From assembly GCA_050084515.1 (NCBI GenBank), contig CM114273.1:3658001-3722000 (forward strand): DNA of 64,000 nt. The letters run 5' to 3'. Under the pieces are notes generated by a model, which ran no database searches, had not been told where the DNA came from, and saw nothing but the letters and a program-made list of their open reading frames with translations. The position numbers and the translations under genes were made by a program. Source of the stretch: Blasia pusilla. Its lineage: Eukaryota; Marchantiophyta; Marchantiopsida; Blasiales. This document shows, in pieces, positions 46,891 to 56,649 of this stretch (positions are counted from its first letter, which is position 1; every line of letters starts with the position of its first letter).

Positions 46891-47060
46891 GGCGAGTCGA
46901 GAGCCTTGGCCCCCCTAGGTATACCATAACGGTCCCATGTAACTGTCTCGAGTCCCACCGCCTTCCTCGGCAAGATACCTTGTACGCTCTGCAATGTAAC
47001 ACCCATCCAAGATCAATATCGCTCCGTCCCCGGTAATACCACTATGGCAACCGCAGGTAG
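46890..47060 (-). other. Possible 5S-rRNA-like / TRIM-LTR-like fragment
   Basis: On the minus strand GATCTTGGATGGGTG matches the conserved internal promoter block of plant 5S rRNA (TTGGATGGGTG), with a loosely similar G/A-rich stretch before it. On the plus strand the segment begins TGTAACACCC, as Cassandra-type TRIM LTRs with embedded 5S sequence can. The full 5S sequence is not present, so this is tentative. Confidence 0.2.
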
Positions 47061-47172
47061 AAGGAATCCAACACGCCGAGAGAAGAAAAGAAGCCTCACA
47101 CGCCTTTTACGAGTTGAGGGAAGGTGCCAGGGAAGAAGCCCGCAGATCGCACGATCCGAAAGGGTCGATCAG

Positions 47173-47315
47173 GCAACTGTCGGAATCGACAGAGTTGCTC
47201 GGAGGTGGTAAAAGGGTCTGTGGTCAAAAAGCGAAAAGTTGCAAGGAGGAGAAATCCGACGGGTTGCGTGGTCATAAAGTGAAAATTGCAAGCAGGAGAA
47301 ATCCGACGGGTTGCA
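47173..47315. repeat. Palindrome copies at the left edge of the unit
   Basis: Three degenerate copies lie downstream of the methyltransferase-like gene: 47173-47198 (GCAACTGTCGGAA facing TCGACAGAGTTGC), 47238-47267 and 47285-47315. The last two share the half AAATCCGACGGGTTGC. Confidence 0.7.
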
Positions 47316-48119
47316 AAGTAGAAGACCGTGGAGTACATAGACGATCACATTCGAAAAGACAAAATGATCACCAAACAATTACAAGCACCACCATCGATCG
47401 AAAAAATCTTCTGCTTTATATCATCCGAAAAAAGCTCGGAACTGTACATTTGATCTATTCTATGAAATCTTTTGCCAAATTATCAAAAAACTCCCTACTC
47501 CAAACGATGCAGTCAAGCTGGGTCGTTGAGTTCTTTGAACTCACTTGTCATCGTCCGAGAGCTCTTGCAAAATCACTTTCGGCCTTGCCCTCCCGATTTT
47601 GGGAATCGTTGGAAGTGAGGATGGAGTCACTACCAAGGGTGGCTCTGGAATCGGAGCTCTCGGCTTCGGTGGAGAGTTGTACGCCCCAACGAGCCTTTCA
47701 GATTCTGCTTTGCCTCCTTGCAAAGGTCAAGCGATTCTGCCTTCCTCGAGGCAGAGAATGTTCTGCCACTCTGCCAGCGCCCGATACTCGCCCCTGAAAG
47801 GCCCACTGTCGAACACCAAGTCACCCGGCCTTGAGCAGAGCTCGATGAGCGTTGCATCGTGGTGGCGACTTTTCCTTCCTCCGAGCGGGGTACTCTCTTG
47901 CATGTAAATTCCCGGGGGGGAATTGTACAAACTATCTAAGTTGTACCCATCGAGCATGGATCCACAGGATCCTGGATCTTGAACACTGAAATGGTGCTCG
48001 GGCGAACGAAACAAAGACACGAGGAGTGGTCCATCTCAGTAAATCAAGACGAAACAATGTCGAAACTAAAGAAGTCCCCTTGAGAAGATTTTCAATAATC
48101 GACTTTGGATCAACTTTGT

Positions 48120-48482
48120 TGGAGTCCGCGGGTTGTTTTGTCTCGACCCACCCGCCGGAACCCGGACGAGTTGCAATTGCTTTTGGGTTTCCAAGTTGAT
48201 TTTGATTTTCGGATGCAACCCGTCGGAAGGCGACGGGTTCTTGGCCTCAGACCAGCCCATGCTCTTTGAGATAAACTCGTCGATAGCAACCCGTCGCTAT
48301 TAGACGGGTTGCATCCGAAAACCAAAATCAATCGCAACCCGCCGGGTTCCGACGGGTTGCGTGTACACCGCGTTTTCCCCCTCAGATGTGGGAAAGATGC
48401 AACCCGCCGGAAACCGGCGGGTTGCTCTCAGCCGAGCATGGGCTGCTCTAAGCCAACAACCCGTCGCCTTCCGACGGGTTGC
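48120..48482. repeat. Palindrome copies within the 3' intron
   Basis: Six or seven copies lie between the donor at 48563 and the last exon: about 48148-48176, 48215-48240, 48286-48312, 48334-48360, 48399-48425 (GCAACCCGCCGGA on both arms, a perfect match) and 48457-48482. Arms vary by paired changes, such as GTCGG/CCGAC to GCCGG/CCGGC, so pairing is kept while sequence drifts. Confidence 0.85.
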
Positions 48483-50527
48483 TCACGAAAAAAAACCAGC
48501 ATCGACTCTCATTCTACATCATTATAAGATAATTGAAATTATTGTACAGAATATAGCCTTACCCGAATCGACTCGTTGCGGATCGGAGTGGATACTCGTT
48601 TTTGATGATCCATGATTGTGCCATCCTCCACTTTAGCGACCTCTTGATGCATTGGAGGTTGAAGAGCTCGTCCTCGCTCCCTCCGTCCAACACCAAGAAG
48701 CAGCCCCTGTCACTCGGATAGGTGTCGCAAAGGAGAACAAAAGTGCAATCTGGTCATAAGTGAGCGGCAAATTCCACTCGGTACCTCGTCCGTCCGGATT
48801 TTCGCCCCAAAGTCGCAACCCCGAGGGCAGATCGGCGATCAAGAGATCCACCGCAACCTCTTCCACCACTCCATTCACCGTCCAGGCAGCCTGCCCGTTT
48901 CGTTGGAGCTTCCTTCCCAGCGTTGTCAATTTTTCGATGGCACTTGTCGACGCTTGAGAACTGAAGTTGTTCAGCTCATCCAGTAAAGAGGTGAGTTGAA
49001 GGAGGACGCTTGTCCAGGTCGTTGTTTGTCTGTGTCTTCCCAAGGATGATGGGCTGTATTCTCCTTGGGACAACCCGGGCACCTCTCGCTTCCGCTTCTC
49101 TCTAGTCTGGGGACGGCTTGTCGGGGTTTCGATGACCTCGGATTCTGGTGGCGTTTTCTTCGCCGAGGACTTGGTCCGACCCTCTTTTCCCGCTCGTCCG
49201 GACGATTCCGCCTCTGGCCTCTCATCTTCAGGCTCTCTTTGGGAAGTCTCGGCCTCTGAATTTTTCCCTCCCCTTGCCTTGCCTTTGAGACCCACTGTGG
49301 ATTTGTCTTTGGCTGTCCGGACCTTGAAGCCAACTCACTGTCTCGTCGCTTTGCTCTTCGCATCTCCTCCGAAGAAGTCTTTGGTGGACGAAATTGGGGA
49401 TGTCGTCTTGTCCTGAGGCCACTGCATCATGAAGCACTCTTAAGTCCTTATCGGTGATGTCTTCAGGGTCGTTGAAATAGAGCCAAATGGGGCAATTCTC
49501 CACCTCCCAATCCAACATGTGCTAACCCATCTCCACGTCGTACATGGAGAATGACTCTGCATCCGGCGGCGAAGCCCACAATTTCAAGGCAACCGGCAAT
49601 TTTCCCCACGTACCTGCGTTCTTACACTGGACGAGGTACTTGAATACCATCCGTTGGGTAGCTTTTAGTCGAACATTATCGGCCGTCTGCTCCTGTAGAT
49701 CTCGCTTCTTCTTCGCTTGATCCCGTTTGTTACCCTCTACTTCTTCGTCAAGCTCTGCCTGAGGGAGGACGCAAACCTTGAACATGGTCTTGAATCTAGG
49801 GTTCTTGGTTGGCTTGTCCCGGATGTCGTCGAGCCAAACCTCGTAATCTCCAGAACTTTCAAGGTTTGCTTCCGGCGGAATGGGCTCTAATCTTCTGAGC
49901 TCCGCTTGCATCGCCCAAAGACGGACTTCCGATTACCGCAACGCGTCCCGGAACGACCATTCGCGCAGCCAATGCGAGATCATCGGATCGGACACACCTG
50001 GAGGATGGTGTGTCGCCCTCTTCGGGCCTCTCGAGCCCTCGAGACGATTTTCATCGTATATCCTCTGAACTCGCTAATCCCGATAACGCAAAACGATGCA
50101 CGCGATCCAGCGACACTTTCTCCCCAATCCGACCATGCGGATCTTCATCCCTCTTCGCCGACGCTTGATAATCGCCTTGAGCTCCTTGTAGAACTCGGAC
50201 CAAGTTCAGGGGTTGAGAATCTTGATGTATCGCTGCATCTTGCTCGCCGTGTATTTCGTTGCAGCAGATATAGCTTGATGAATTTTGCGCGCTCAGACGC
50301 AGATACCTTCTCCCTCCGCTCCAGCTCCAGTGCAGCGCTTTTCTTTGCGGCCTGTATCTTCGACCAGCAAAGGATGGTAACGGCTGCATCTTGAGAAATA
50401 AACTTGTTTGCCCAAGTTTTCTTCTTAATTTGAGCACCCTTTGCAAGCATCTGATTGAAGAGGGCATCGCCAAGAACCCCTGTACTCTCCCGGGTGCGTC
50501 GTAAGCACCTTCCTCACCCGATCGATC

Positions 50528-51441
50528 CTGGATCCAATGGTGGGTGACATTCCCCTCCGATACAATCCTCGCACATCCAAACTCAACCCGTCAAGAAATT
50601 ACATGGGTTCCGCAACCCGTCGGACTCCGACGGATCGTCAAAGCTCAGGGTCGGATTCTAGCAACAAGCTAAATGATGCAACCCGTCGGAGTCCGACGGG
50701 TTGCATTCAGATTTGCTAATGCCAGGTAAAGCAACTCGTCGGACTCGACGGGTTGCCGGATCGCGACGCTTTTTCGGATGTTTTTAAGATTGCAACTTCG
50801 TCGGACTCCGGCGACTTGTATGATTGAACATAGATTTAACTAGTTGTTGGCCCAAAGCAAACCGTCGAGTCCGGCGGGTTGCTCGATAGGTCGCTTTGTG
50901 AGGTTGTTTTTAAGAATGCAACTCGTCGGACTCGACAAGTTGCTCGGATCAGGTTTAGAAGGTTTTGCCCCAAAGCAACCCGTCGGAGTCCAACGGGTTG
51001 CTTGCCTCGGCTATTTTTCCTAATCAACCCGCCGGAGTCCGACGGGTTGATTTCGCCAAAAAGTTTGAGGCAAGCAACCCGTCGGACTGACCGACGGGTT
51101 GCTTTGGGGCAAAACCTTCTAAACTGCAGAAGATCCTCGAGCAACTCGTCGGAGTCCGACGAAGTTGCATTCTTAAACAAACAACCTCACAAGGCGGCCT
51201 GTCGAGCAACCCGTCGGACTCCGACGGTTTGCTTTGGGCCAAAACTAGTTAAATCTATGTTCCATCAAACAAGTCGTCGGAGTCCGACGAGTGTCAATCT
51301 TAAAAGACATTCGAAAACGTCGATCTAGCAACCCGTCGGAGTCCGACGAAGTTGCGTTTTTCGCTAAACAAACCTAACCCATTCATCAATCGAGCAACTC
51401 GTCGGAGTCCGACAAGTTGCGAAAGTGTTAAAGATACTTAC
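50528..51441 (-). other. 914-bp intron filled with palindromes
   Basis: Bounded by AT|GTAAGT (donor) and ATCCAG|G (acceptor) on the minus strand; removing it keeps the frame between HAMNM and IDRVRKV. Essentially all of its length is palindromic repeat. Confidence 0.6.
50612..51420. repeat. Nested palindrome: 14 small palindromes inside one large inverted repeat
   Basis: Copies at 50612, 50678, 50731, 50792, 50857, 50918, 50975, 51024, 51074, 51141, 51206, 51270, 51328 and 51393, each 23-29 bp (half site GCAACCCGTCGGA, one central G or C). The spacers are mirrored too. TTTAACTAGTTGTTGGCCCA at about 50835 faces TGGGCCAAAACTAGTTAAAT at 51236, and TTTAGAAGGTTTTGCCCCAA at 50954 faces TTGGGGCAAAACCTTCTAAA at 51104. 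The centre is the copy at 51024-51050 and the arms are about 350-380 bp. Confidence 0.9.
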
Positions 51442-52295
51442 ATGTTCATGGCATGCATTGCCATCTCCACCGTCGCCATGTGATGAGGATATGGGTGAAG
51501 GACCACTGCCTTCACGCAGAAATGTGCCTCCAATGAGTTGGGGCGCTCCTCCATAAACTTGGTCCACGCCATGAACTGTGATTTCCATCCCGAGATGAAG
51601 AAATGAAGATTCCTCATCCGGCTGAATTCCGTGCCCTCAACTTGCCTTTCAAGTCCTGGTCTCGCATCCTCCAGAATGTGTCAAGATTTTCCAAGTCCTC
51701 CTCGGTAACCAGAGCTTGGGTTCCATGCTCGTCGTAAGGCTGAACATAGAAGGGAGGAAAATTGTCCACGTAGGATTGTTGTCGCCGCCGATTGTTTTAG
51801 CTTTGCGATGTCCTCGTCGAATCAGATTTAGCGGGACGTATTCCATTGTCATAATCGCAGAGTGGAATCCTCGGGAGTTGTGGCCCTCCATGAGTGCCAT
51901 CTGCTTTACCACCTGTCAAAACCGGGACAAGAGGAATAAGCTACACTGAAATCCCAATGAATTGCAATTCACATAATTAAAAAAACCCAGAACCTCTCTT
52001 ACCCGCTCGAAAATGGAGTCGGTTTCTTGACCAGCTAACTTGTCTGAGAAAGGGCTGGAAAATCGATGGGAACTTGTCGATCCGATAGAGGTCAATGTCC
52101 TCCGCCGGGCTTGAGTCGAGAATGACCGCTCTCGGCTTCTTCCGCCATGTCCACCATCTCCACGGTGGCGGTCCTCATGACTCGTCGTCATCGAGTTGAA
52201 CTGGTGTTGTTTCCACTATGTTGATTGTGTCCCCGGACCGTGGGGACATTTCCGCATCTCAACACTTCCGGTTGGACGGGCGGCTATATCAATTG

Positions 52296-52547
52296 CTATC
52301 GCTTTTTCCGCCTCGCTTTAGCCAATTCCGGCGCCCGGCGCTTCTTTTTCTCTTTTCGCCGGGCGATCCTTTTCTTCAAAAATCGCGTCCGGCCTCTTCG
52401 TTCGTTTCGCGAAGCTTTGGGTTGTGCATCTCCGCTTCCCTTTCCGCTCCTCGATTTCTTGCTGCCTAATTTGGAACGCCGCAGAGTCCTAATGGACTTG
52501 GGAGTGAAGCTCCGGACTTGTTGGCTTGTGTTTTTTCCTCGCGTCAT
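52296..52547 (-). CDS. Very basic small frame, possible upstream exon
   Basis: 83 codons from an ATG, about one third Lys or Arg (for example RRKEKKKRRAPELAKARRKKR), resembling a nuclear-localisation or nucleic-acid-binding tail. It sits just upstream of the first recognised methyltransferase exon on the same strand and could be an earlier exon, but no convincing junction was found. Confidence 0.25.
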   Translation of the reverse strand: MTRGKNTSQQVRSFTPKSIRTLRRSKLGSKKSRSGKGSGDAQPKASRNERRGRTRFLKKRIARRKEKKKRRAPELAKARRKKR

Positions 52548-52879
52548 TTTGCAGAAATGCCTCCGCCTATGTCCACGATTCCCTTGATCGTCGCCTTGCT
52601 GATGTTGAGATGGGAGCTCGTCTCGCTTGGTGGTTAGCTCGAATCAAATCCCGATATCGGTTCGAGCATCGCCGGTCTCACTCGTTCCTCCTTCGAAAGA
52701 ACGCGATGTGTCCCGCGTGAAATGCCCCTTCGCCGAAACGCCGCTGGGAGTGAGTGAGGAATGAAGATCGCGAAATGAGAAACCGGAAATGAACGCCTCC
52801 GCCTATTTATACTTTTCTGACCGAACGTCGTTCTTTCCACGGCGCGTGCGAATGTTACGGAAGTCCGGACGTGAAATCG

Positions 52880-53500
52880 GAGACCGAGTCCGACGGGTTG
52901 AGCGCCATCTCCGTCGCCTTCGAAAACAAACGCGGGTTGAGCGCCTCCATCGCCTTCGAAAAACGCGAGGTACCCGCAAGCCGTCGGAGACCGACATATT
53001 GCGTGCCTCCGCCATCCGCGAACGTCGTTTGGGAGCAAACCATCGGAATGGGGCGCCTATTTTCGAAAACAACCGTACCCGAGAGCCGCCGGAGACCGAC
53101 ATGTTGCGCGCCTCCGCCGTGTTTGGGACGGGAACGGGGCGTATTTTGGGCAATCCGTCGAAATCGTTGGGTTGCACCCTCATCATGGTTAGAACGATGG
53201 CTTCCGTGCAAGTCGCCGGAGTCTGGCTGGCTGCACCAAGGCGAGGCCCTTGCGCAACCCGTTGAGGGCGACGGGTTGCACGCCTTGCCGTCTTTGGGCT
53301 CAAAGCGAGGCACCCGCGAAACTCGTCGAAGCAGGCGGTTTGCACGCCTCCGGAATCTTCGAGCAAGAAGGAGCGGTATCGGCAAGTTGTCGGAGAGCGA
53401 CGGGTTGCTCGCCGACAATGTTTAGCGTAAGCGTGCAACCCGTCCGATGCCGACGGGTTGCGAGCTTCGATAAGCCGGGTAATTTCGAGTTACCAGGACT
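52880..53500. repeat. Palindrome copies between the divergent genes
   Basis: Degenerate copies at about 52976-53002, 53080-53106, 53253-53279, 53382-53407 and 53435-53461 (GCAACCCGTCCGA facing GCCGACGGGTTGC), plus half sites near 52885 and 53495. Overlapping open frames on both strands across 52.8-53.5 kb come from the repeats and are not called as genes. Confidence 0.8.
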
Positions 53501-53648
53501 CGACGGGTTCCAAGTGATCGCAACCCTCGCTTCCCAAATCCGGTAACATATTGCAACACAATTGAATGTGTTCTGAAGGTGGATCCATTGTGTCAAACAA
53601 TCTCCCCCACCGAATTCATCTTGTCAGGAGAATGTGTTTCCTATTCAC

Positions 53649-53655
53649 TATAAAT
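53649..53655 (+). promoter_or_regulatory. Candidate TATA box of the SWIM gene
   Basis: CACTATAAATTAAAT lies 58 bases before the ATG at 53713, a fitting distance for a TATA box with a short leader. It is followed by four TCTCAT(T) units. Confidence 0.5.
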
Positions 53656-53712
53656 TAAATATTCTCATTCTCATTCTCATTCTCAGTCTCCTCCCGTAGG
53701 AATCTTCTTGGA

Positions 53713-54363
53713 ATGGATAATTATGTTAAGCTCACTTGTGGCAGTCATCTGGCGGCCCTTCCTCAATCAGAAATCATTCGACCCCAAGCTCGTGAGTCTT
53801 TTGTAGCAGTGGCACGAAGTGGACAATCTTACAAGTGCCGGTTTCAGACTCAAGAGACGGGGAAGTTCGAGCATGTTAAGCATTCTGAGACCTTCGATTT
53901 CAGTATTCAACCCAAGATTGATGTCAACATGTACCCGGAGAAGGTGGATGATCTCAATCCATTATTTATGTTTGAGTCTAGAAATGGGGTGAAGAGAAAC
54001 AGAATGTGTAGGCCAACGGTGGAGAGAGCAAAACGAATTGCAGCAACTCGGGAGGCAAAAATGGAGATCATCGCCACGAAAGATGTCTTGAGTGGCAATG
54101 GAATAGGAAGGATGTATTGGGTCAGGAACAACATTGTAAATTCAAGTGTCACAGGGGTGTATGTGGTGCACATCTATTGCTTTCCCACATGTTCATGTGA
54201 TGACTTTGTCCAAAGAGAGACAAGTGGCAAAAGGTATTTCCCTTGTAAGCACATGTACTATGTGTTGCTGGTAGTTTTAAGAGAGTCGGAGGTAGGAGTA
54301 GGAATCCACCAACCAATTCTGTCCCTCAAAGAAGTTCGAAGTATTTTAAACAAACCACTTTGA
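53713..54363 (+). CDS. SWIM zinc-finger protein, 216 residues
   Basis: Intact single-exon frame. Residues 160-180 carry the SWIM signature C160-x-C162-x15-C178-x-H180 (CSCDDF ... FPCKHMYYVLL), preceded by VYVVHIYCFPTC. The middle is basic (KRNRMCRPTVERAKRIAATRE, about 94-114). SWIM fingers occur in MuDR and FAR1/FHY3-type transposase derivatives, in some ubiquitin ligases and in DNA-repair partners; they bind DNA or proteins. No DDE transposase core is present, so this is not a complete Mutator transposase. It is intact while its neighbour is broken, and it lies between palindrome copies. A role in recognising the palindromes is only a hypothesis. Confidence 0.75.
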   Translation: MDNYVKLTCGSHLAALPQSEIIRPQARESFVAVARSGQSYKCRFQTQETGKFEHVKHSETFDFSIQPKIDVNMYPEKVDDLNPLFMFESRNGVKRNRMCRPTVERAKRIAATREAKMEIIATKDVLSGNGIGRMYWVRNNIVNSSVTGVYVVHIYCFPTCSCDDFVQRETSGKRYFPCKHMYYVLLVVLRESEVGVGIHQPILSLKEVRSILNKPL

Positions 54364-54487
54364 GGATGCAAAATGAGGTTTTAGATTTCATTTTTTCTCA
54401 ACCTTCACTTTGAGCTTTTTTCTCAAGGGAAACCTTTTGCCACTTGTTCACTTTGATGAACATTGAACCACATACATTCAAATGTCA

Positions 54488-54529
54488 TTGGAAAAAATCT
54501 GTCATTGGCAAATGACAGATTTTTTCCAA
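54488..54529 (+). terminator. Perfect 19-bp hairpin after the SWIM gene
   Basis: TTGGAAAAAATCTGTCATT and its exact complement are separated by only four bases (GGCA), 125 bp after the stop codon. It could be a 3'-end structure, a tiny MITE or a small-RNA precursor. Its role as a terminator is not established in plants. Confidence 0.4.
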
Positions 54530-54606
54530 ACCTTGGATGGAAAAAGTGATTGGTTCCACACTTATGATTCCACTGATTTTTCAGTTTTCTAAATTTTGTG
54601 CAATTT

Positions 54607-54633
54607 GCAACTCGTCGGACTCAGAGGGGTTGC
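54607..54633. repeat. Last palindrome copy at the right edge
   Basis: GCAACTCGTCGGA followed by CTCAGAGGGGTTGC, a degenerate copy of the family. No further copies are seen to the right. Confidence 0.7.
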
Positions 54634-54929
54634 CAAAATATGGAAGAGGAAAAAAAAACTGTGGGACTGCTTAATATATGAACAAAAAAGTGCAAAAATT
54701 TTCAAACAAAAATTTTCCTCTCTTCAACCCAACGGAAACTCTCTTCAAAAAAAAGTATCTATTTCGGTTGACCCTAGTTTCCTCTCTCTCTCTCTCCTCT
54801 CTTCCTCTCTCCTCTCTTCCTCTCTTCCTCTCCTCTTACCGCACCTCATATTGTATAGACATGTGAAGATTTAGGTAATTGGACTTATTTTTTCTCGATA
54901 AGTTCAAAGAGTTTCTTGGAAAATATGTG

Positions 54930-55500
54930 CTAGTAATGGAACATGAACTTTTGTTCAATTTATCCCCCTCTATGGATATTGATGCTCGAGCTTTGACTGT
55001 AAAGATTGTTGGATCTTAGATCAAAATTTGATAATTGATGTAAGAGCCAACATCAATGTTACATCATGCCTTCCCAAACCTATAAAAATTAGGCACTATA
55101 AGTATGATATTAGCTCAATGCATGTAGAAAATGGTTGATGGCCATTAAGTTAAGCAAGAAGGTTTCATTTATGGAGTAGGAATGCAAATTTGAGAACACT
55201 TATATCAAAAATCTTTTTACATCATGAAGGTGAAGGATAGTGATCACTATCCTCTACTTTTGGGCCAATGTTGGTTTTCAATAGTAGAAGTGTGGAGGGA
55301 ATGGACTCGATGCTTTCTTGACCATTCTAGGTCTGGATGGACATTACATCAAGTTACCCGTCTTATCCACATAAAAGAAGCATGGGAACTGTTAACTTTC
55401 ATATGTTGCTCATACCATCGCAATCAATGCACCAAAGGTGTGCATGCAAGAGAAGGTGCATTTGGATCACCTCTTGAAATAGCTTGGAGCTTTTAGTATC
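54930..55500 (+). pseudogene. Ty3/gypsy protease remnant
   Basis: The frames read VKIVGS, stop, IKNLIIDVRANINVTS (matching the retropepsin pattern IDxGAxxNI), and further on KDSDHYPLLLGQCWF (matching YPxLLGRPWL). The catalytic Asp is retained but its neighbours are changed, and stops intervene. It is probably the 5' part of the element whose reverse transcriptase lies at 56.65 kb. Confidence 0.5.
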
Positions 55501-55716
55501 TCAAAAAATTCAATCAAGAATCTTGGACCTAGAGAATATGATATGATTGATAAAGAGAATATGTAAAATCTTGACTCCAAGGCATAAAAATTCCATACAT
55601 GTGTGGCCTTTGAGTTGGAATATCTAAGCACCATTATGGAAAAATAAACATATTGAGCTATTAATGTTAGTCTCGATCCCAACAGAAAATTATTTTTGTA
55701 GTGATCAACCTTCTTC

Positions 55717-56562
55717 CTCTGATACGGACAAAGTCTGTATCCGTTGACGTTAACATGTCTGCAAACTTATGTCCGTCCTATGAACGGACATGTCAGTGTG
55801 GGCCAACACCCGAGTCTATGCGACGGGCTCGAATGGGGGTTGGGCATGTCCATTTCCATACAACCTTGTTGGTTTTGGAGGAGATCACAAAGTTACTACA
55901 TGGAGCATGGTTGTACAAAATTGGACAAGTCCGTCCCTAGGGTGGACATGGACTAAAAAATGTGGATATGTCCACAGACATTGATTGCATGAGGTCGGCC
56001 CGACACTTATAGCTCATGGTGGAAGGCAAGGAAAGGCATGCAAGGGCGGGCGCCATGATTGAAAAAAATAGACAAGTCCCTCCCAAGACGAACATGGACG
56101 GACAAGTTTGGACATATCCACATACATGGATTTCAAAAGATAGGATCCACACTTATAGTTCATGGTGGAAGACACGACGAGGACGGGCGATGCAATAAGG
56201 GGACAGGGAGAGGAGGTGGGAGGAAGAAACGAGAAAGTGCGGATCACAAAAGAAAACGTAGGATAAGAAAGAAGAGGGAGATGGGGCCCATACGGACAAG
56301 TATAGGACGGACATAAGTCCACCAACATGGACATATCCGCGGACACGTACTTTTTCAATATGCAACCTTCATAAGTGGGGCAATAAGATGGAAGGGAGTG
56401 AAGGTGGAGGAAGGAAGAAACGGGAAAGTGCGGAACATGAAAACAAGTAGGGGTTAGAAAGAAGGAGAAGGTGGGGCCCATATGGACAAGTCCTCCATAG
56501 AACGGATGTAAGTCTATGGACATGTTCGTGAACGCGGACTTTGTCCATGTGCAACCTTACAA
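55717..56562 (-). mobile_element. Cluster of GGACAAGTCC-rich DNA-transposon-like units
   Basis: At least four tandem or nested units share CACCATGA(A/G)CTATAAGTG, CCATGT(C/A)(C/T)GTGGATATGTCC and ACTTGTCCGT. Unit ends near 56,372 and 56,559 read AAGGTTGCA(T/C)AT on the minus strand, matching the end seen at 44.4 kb. Many copies of GGACAAGTCC, GGACATGTCC and GGACATAAGTCC suggest subterminal transposase-binding motifs. It interrupts the gypsy remnant, so it arrived later. No transposase is encoded. Confidence 0.55.
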
Positions 56563-56649
56563 TGGAGTCCATGCCAATATTATTTATTCAATTGAGTATA
56601 ATTGTGAATTTTTGAATGGGTATCACCTTTGGTACTAGTGTGGAAGAAG

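Larger units (their letters stand above)
47541..52191 (-). pseudogene. Broken multi-exon gene, DNA amino-methyltransferase-like
   Basis: Exons can be traced with frame-preserving splice sites. 52191-52003 (ATG; donor CGG|GTAAGA) joins 51912 (TTTTGACAG|GTGG) as SIFER|VVKQMALM. 51442 (AACAT|GTAAGT) joins 50527 (GATCCAG|GATC) as HAMNM|IDRVRKV. A donor at 48563 (TTCGG|GTAAGG) leads to a last exon at about 48015-47541. The 3' half resembles a permuted N6-adenine/N4-cytosine methyltransferase: VDLLIADLPSGL (motif IV position, normally D/N-PP-Y), GCFLVLDGG, then LIELCSRPGDLVFDSGPFRG (motif I position, normally DPFxGxG). Both motifs deviate. At least three nonsense codons in the middle exon (one at 49522), a TGA at 47724, and frameshifts near 48730, 49390, 50260 and 50480 make it non-functional. 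The N-terminal half is unrecognised. Confidence 0.6.
47173..54633. mobile_element. Palindrome-decorated unit with divergent methyltransferase-like and SWIM genes
   Basis: A GC-richer block of about 7.5 kb, bounded by the outermost copies of a shared palindrome family. It holds two divergently oriented genes: a broken multi-exon methyltransferase-like gene on the minus strand (47541-52191) and an intact SWIM-finger gene on the plus strand (53713-54363). Palindromes fill the introns, the space between the genes and both flanks. I see no terminal repeats or target-site duplication, so the true borders are unknown. Calling it mobile is inference from its self-contained organisation and decay. Confidence 0.5.

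Noticed and set aside
46890-47060. Functional 5S rRNA gene
   Set aside because: Only an 11-base block matches 5S rRNA; the rest does not, so at most it is a 5S-derived repeat.
47554-53438. Plus-strand and alternative-frame ORFs across the methyltransferase-like gene
   Set aside because: The minus-strand exons with in-phase splice sites explain the coding signal better.
52218-53546. Frames of up to 211 codons between the divergent genes
   Set aside because: They are read-throughs of the palindromic repeat (recurrent RRPTxC or SDGL phrases) on both strands.
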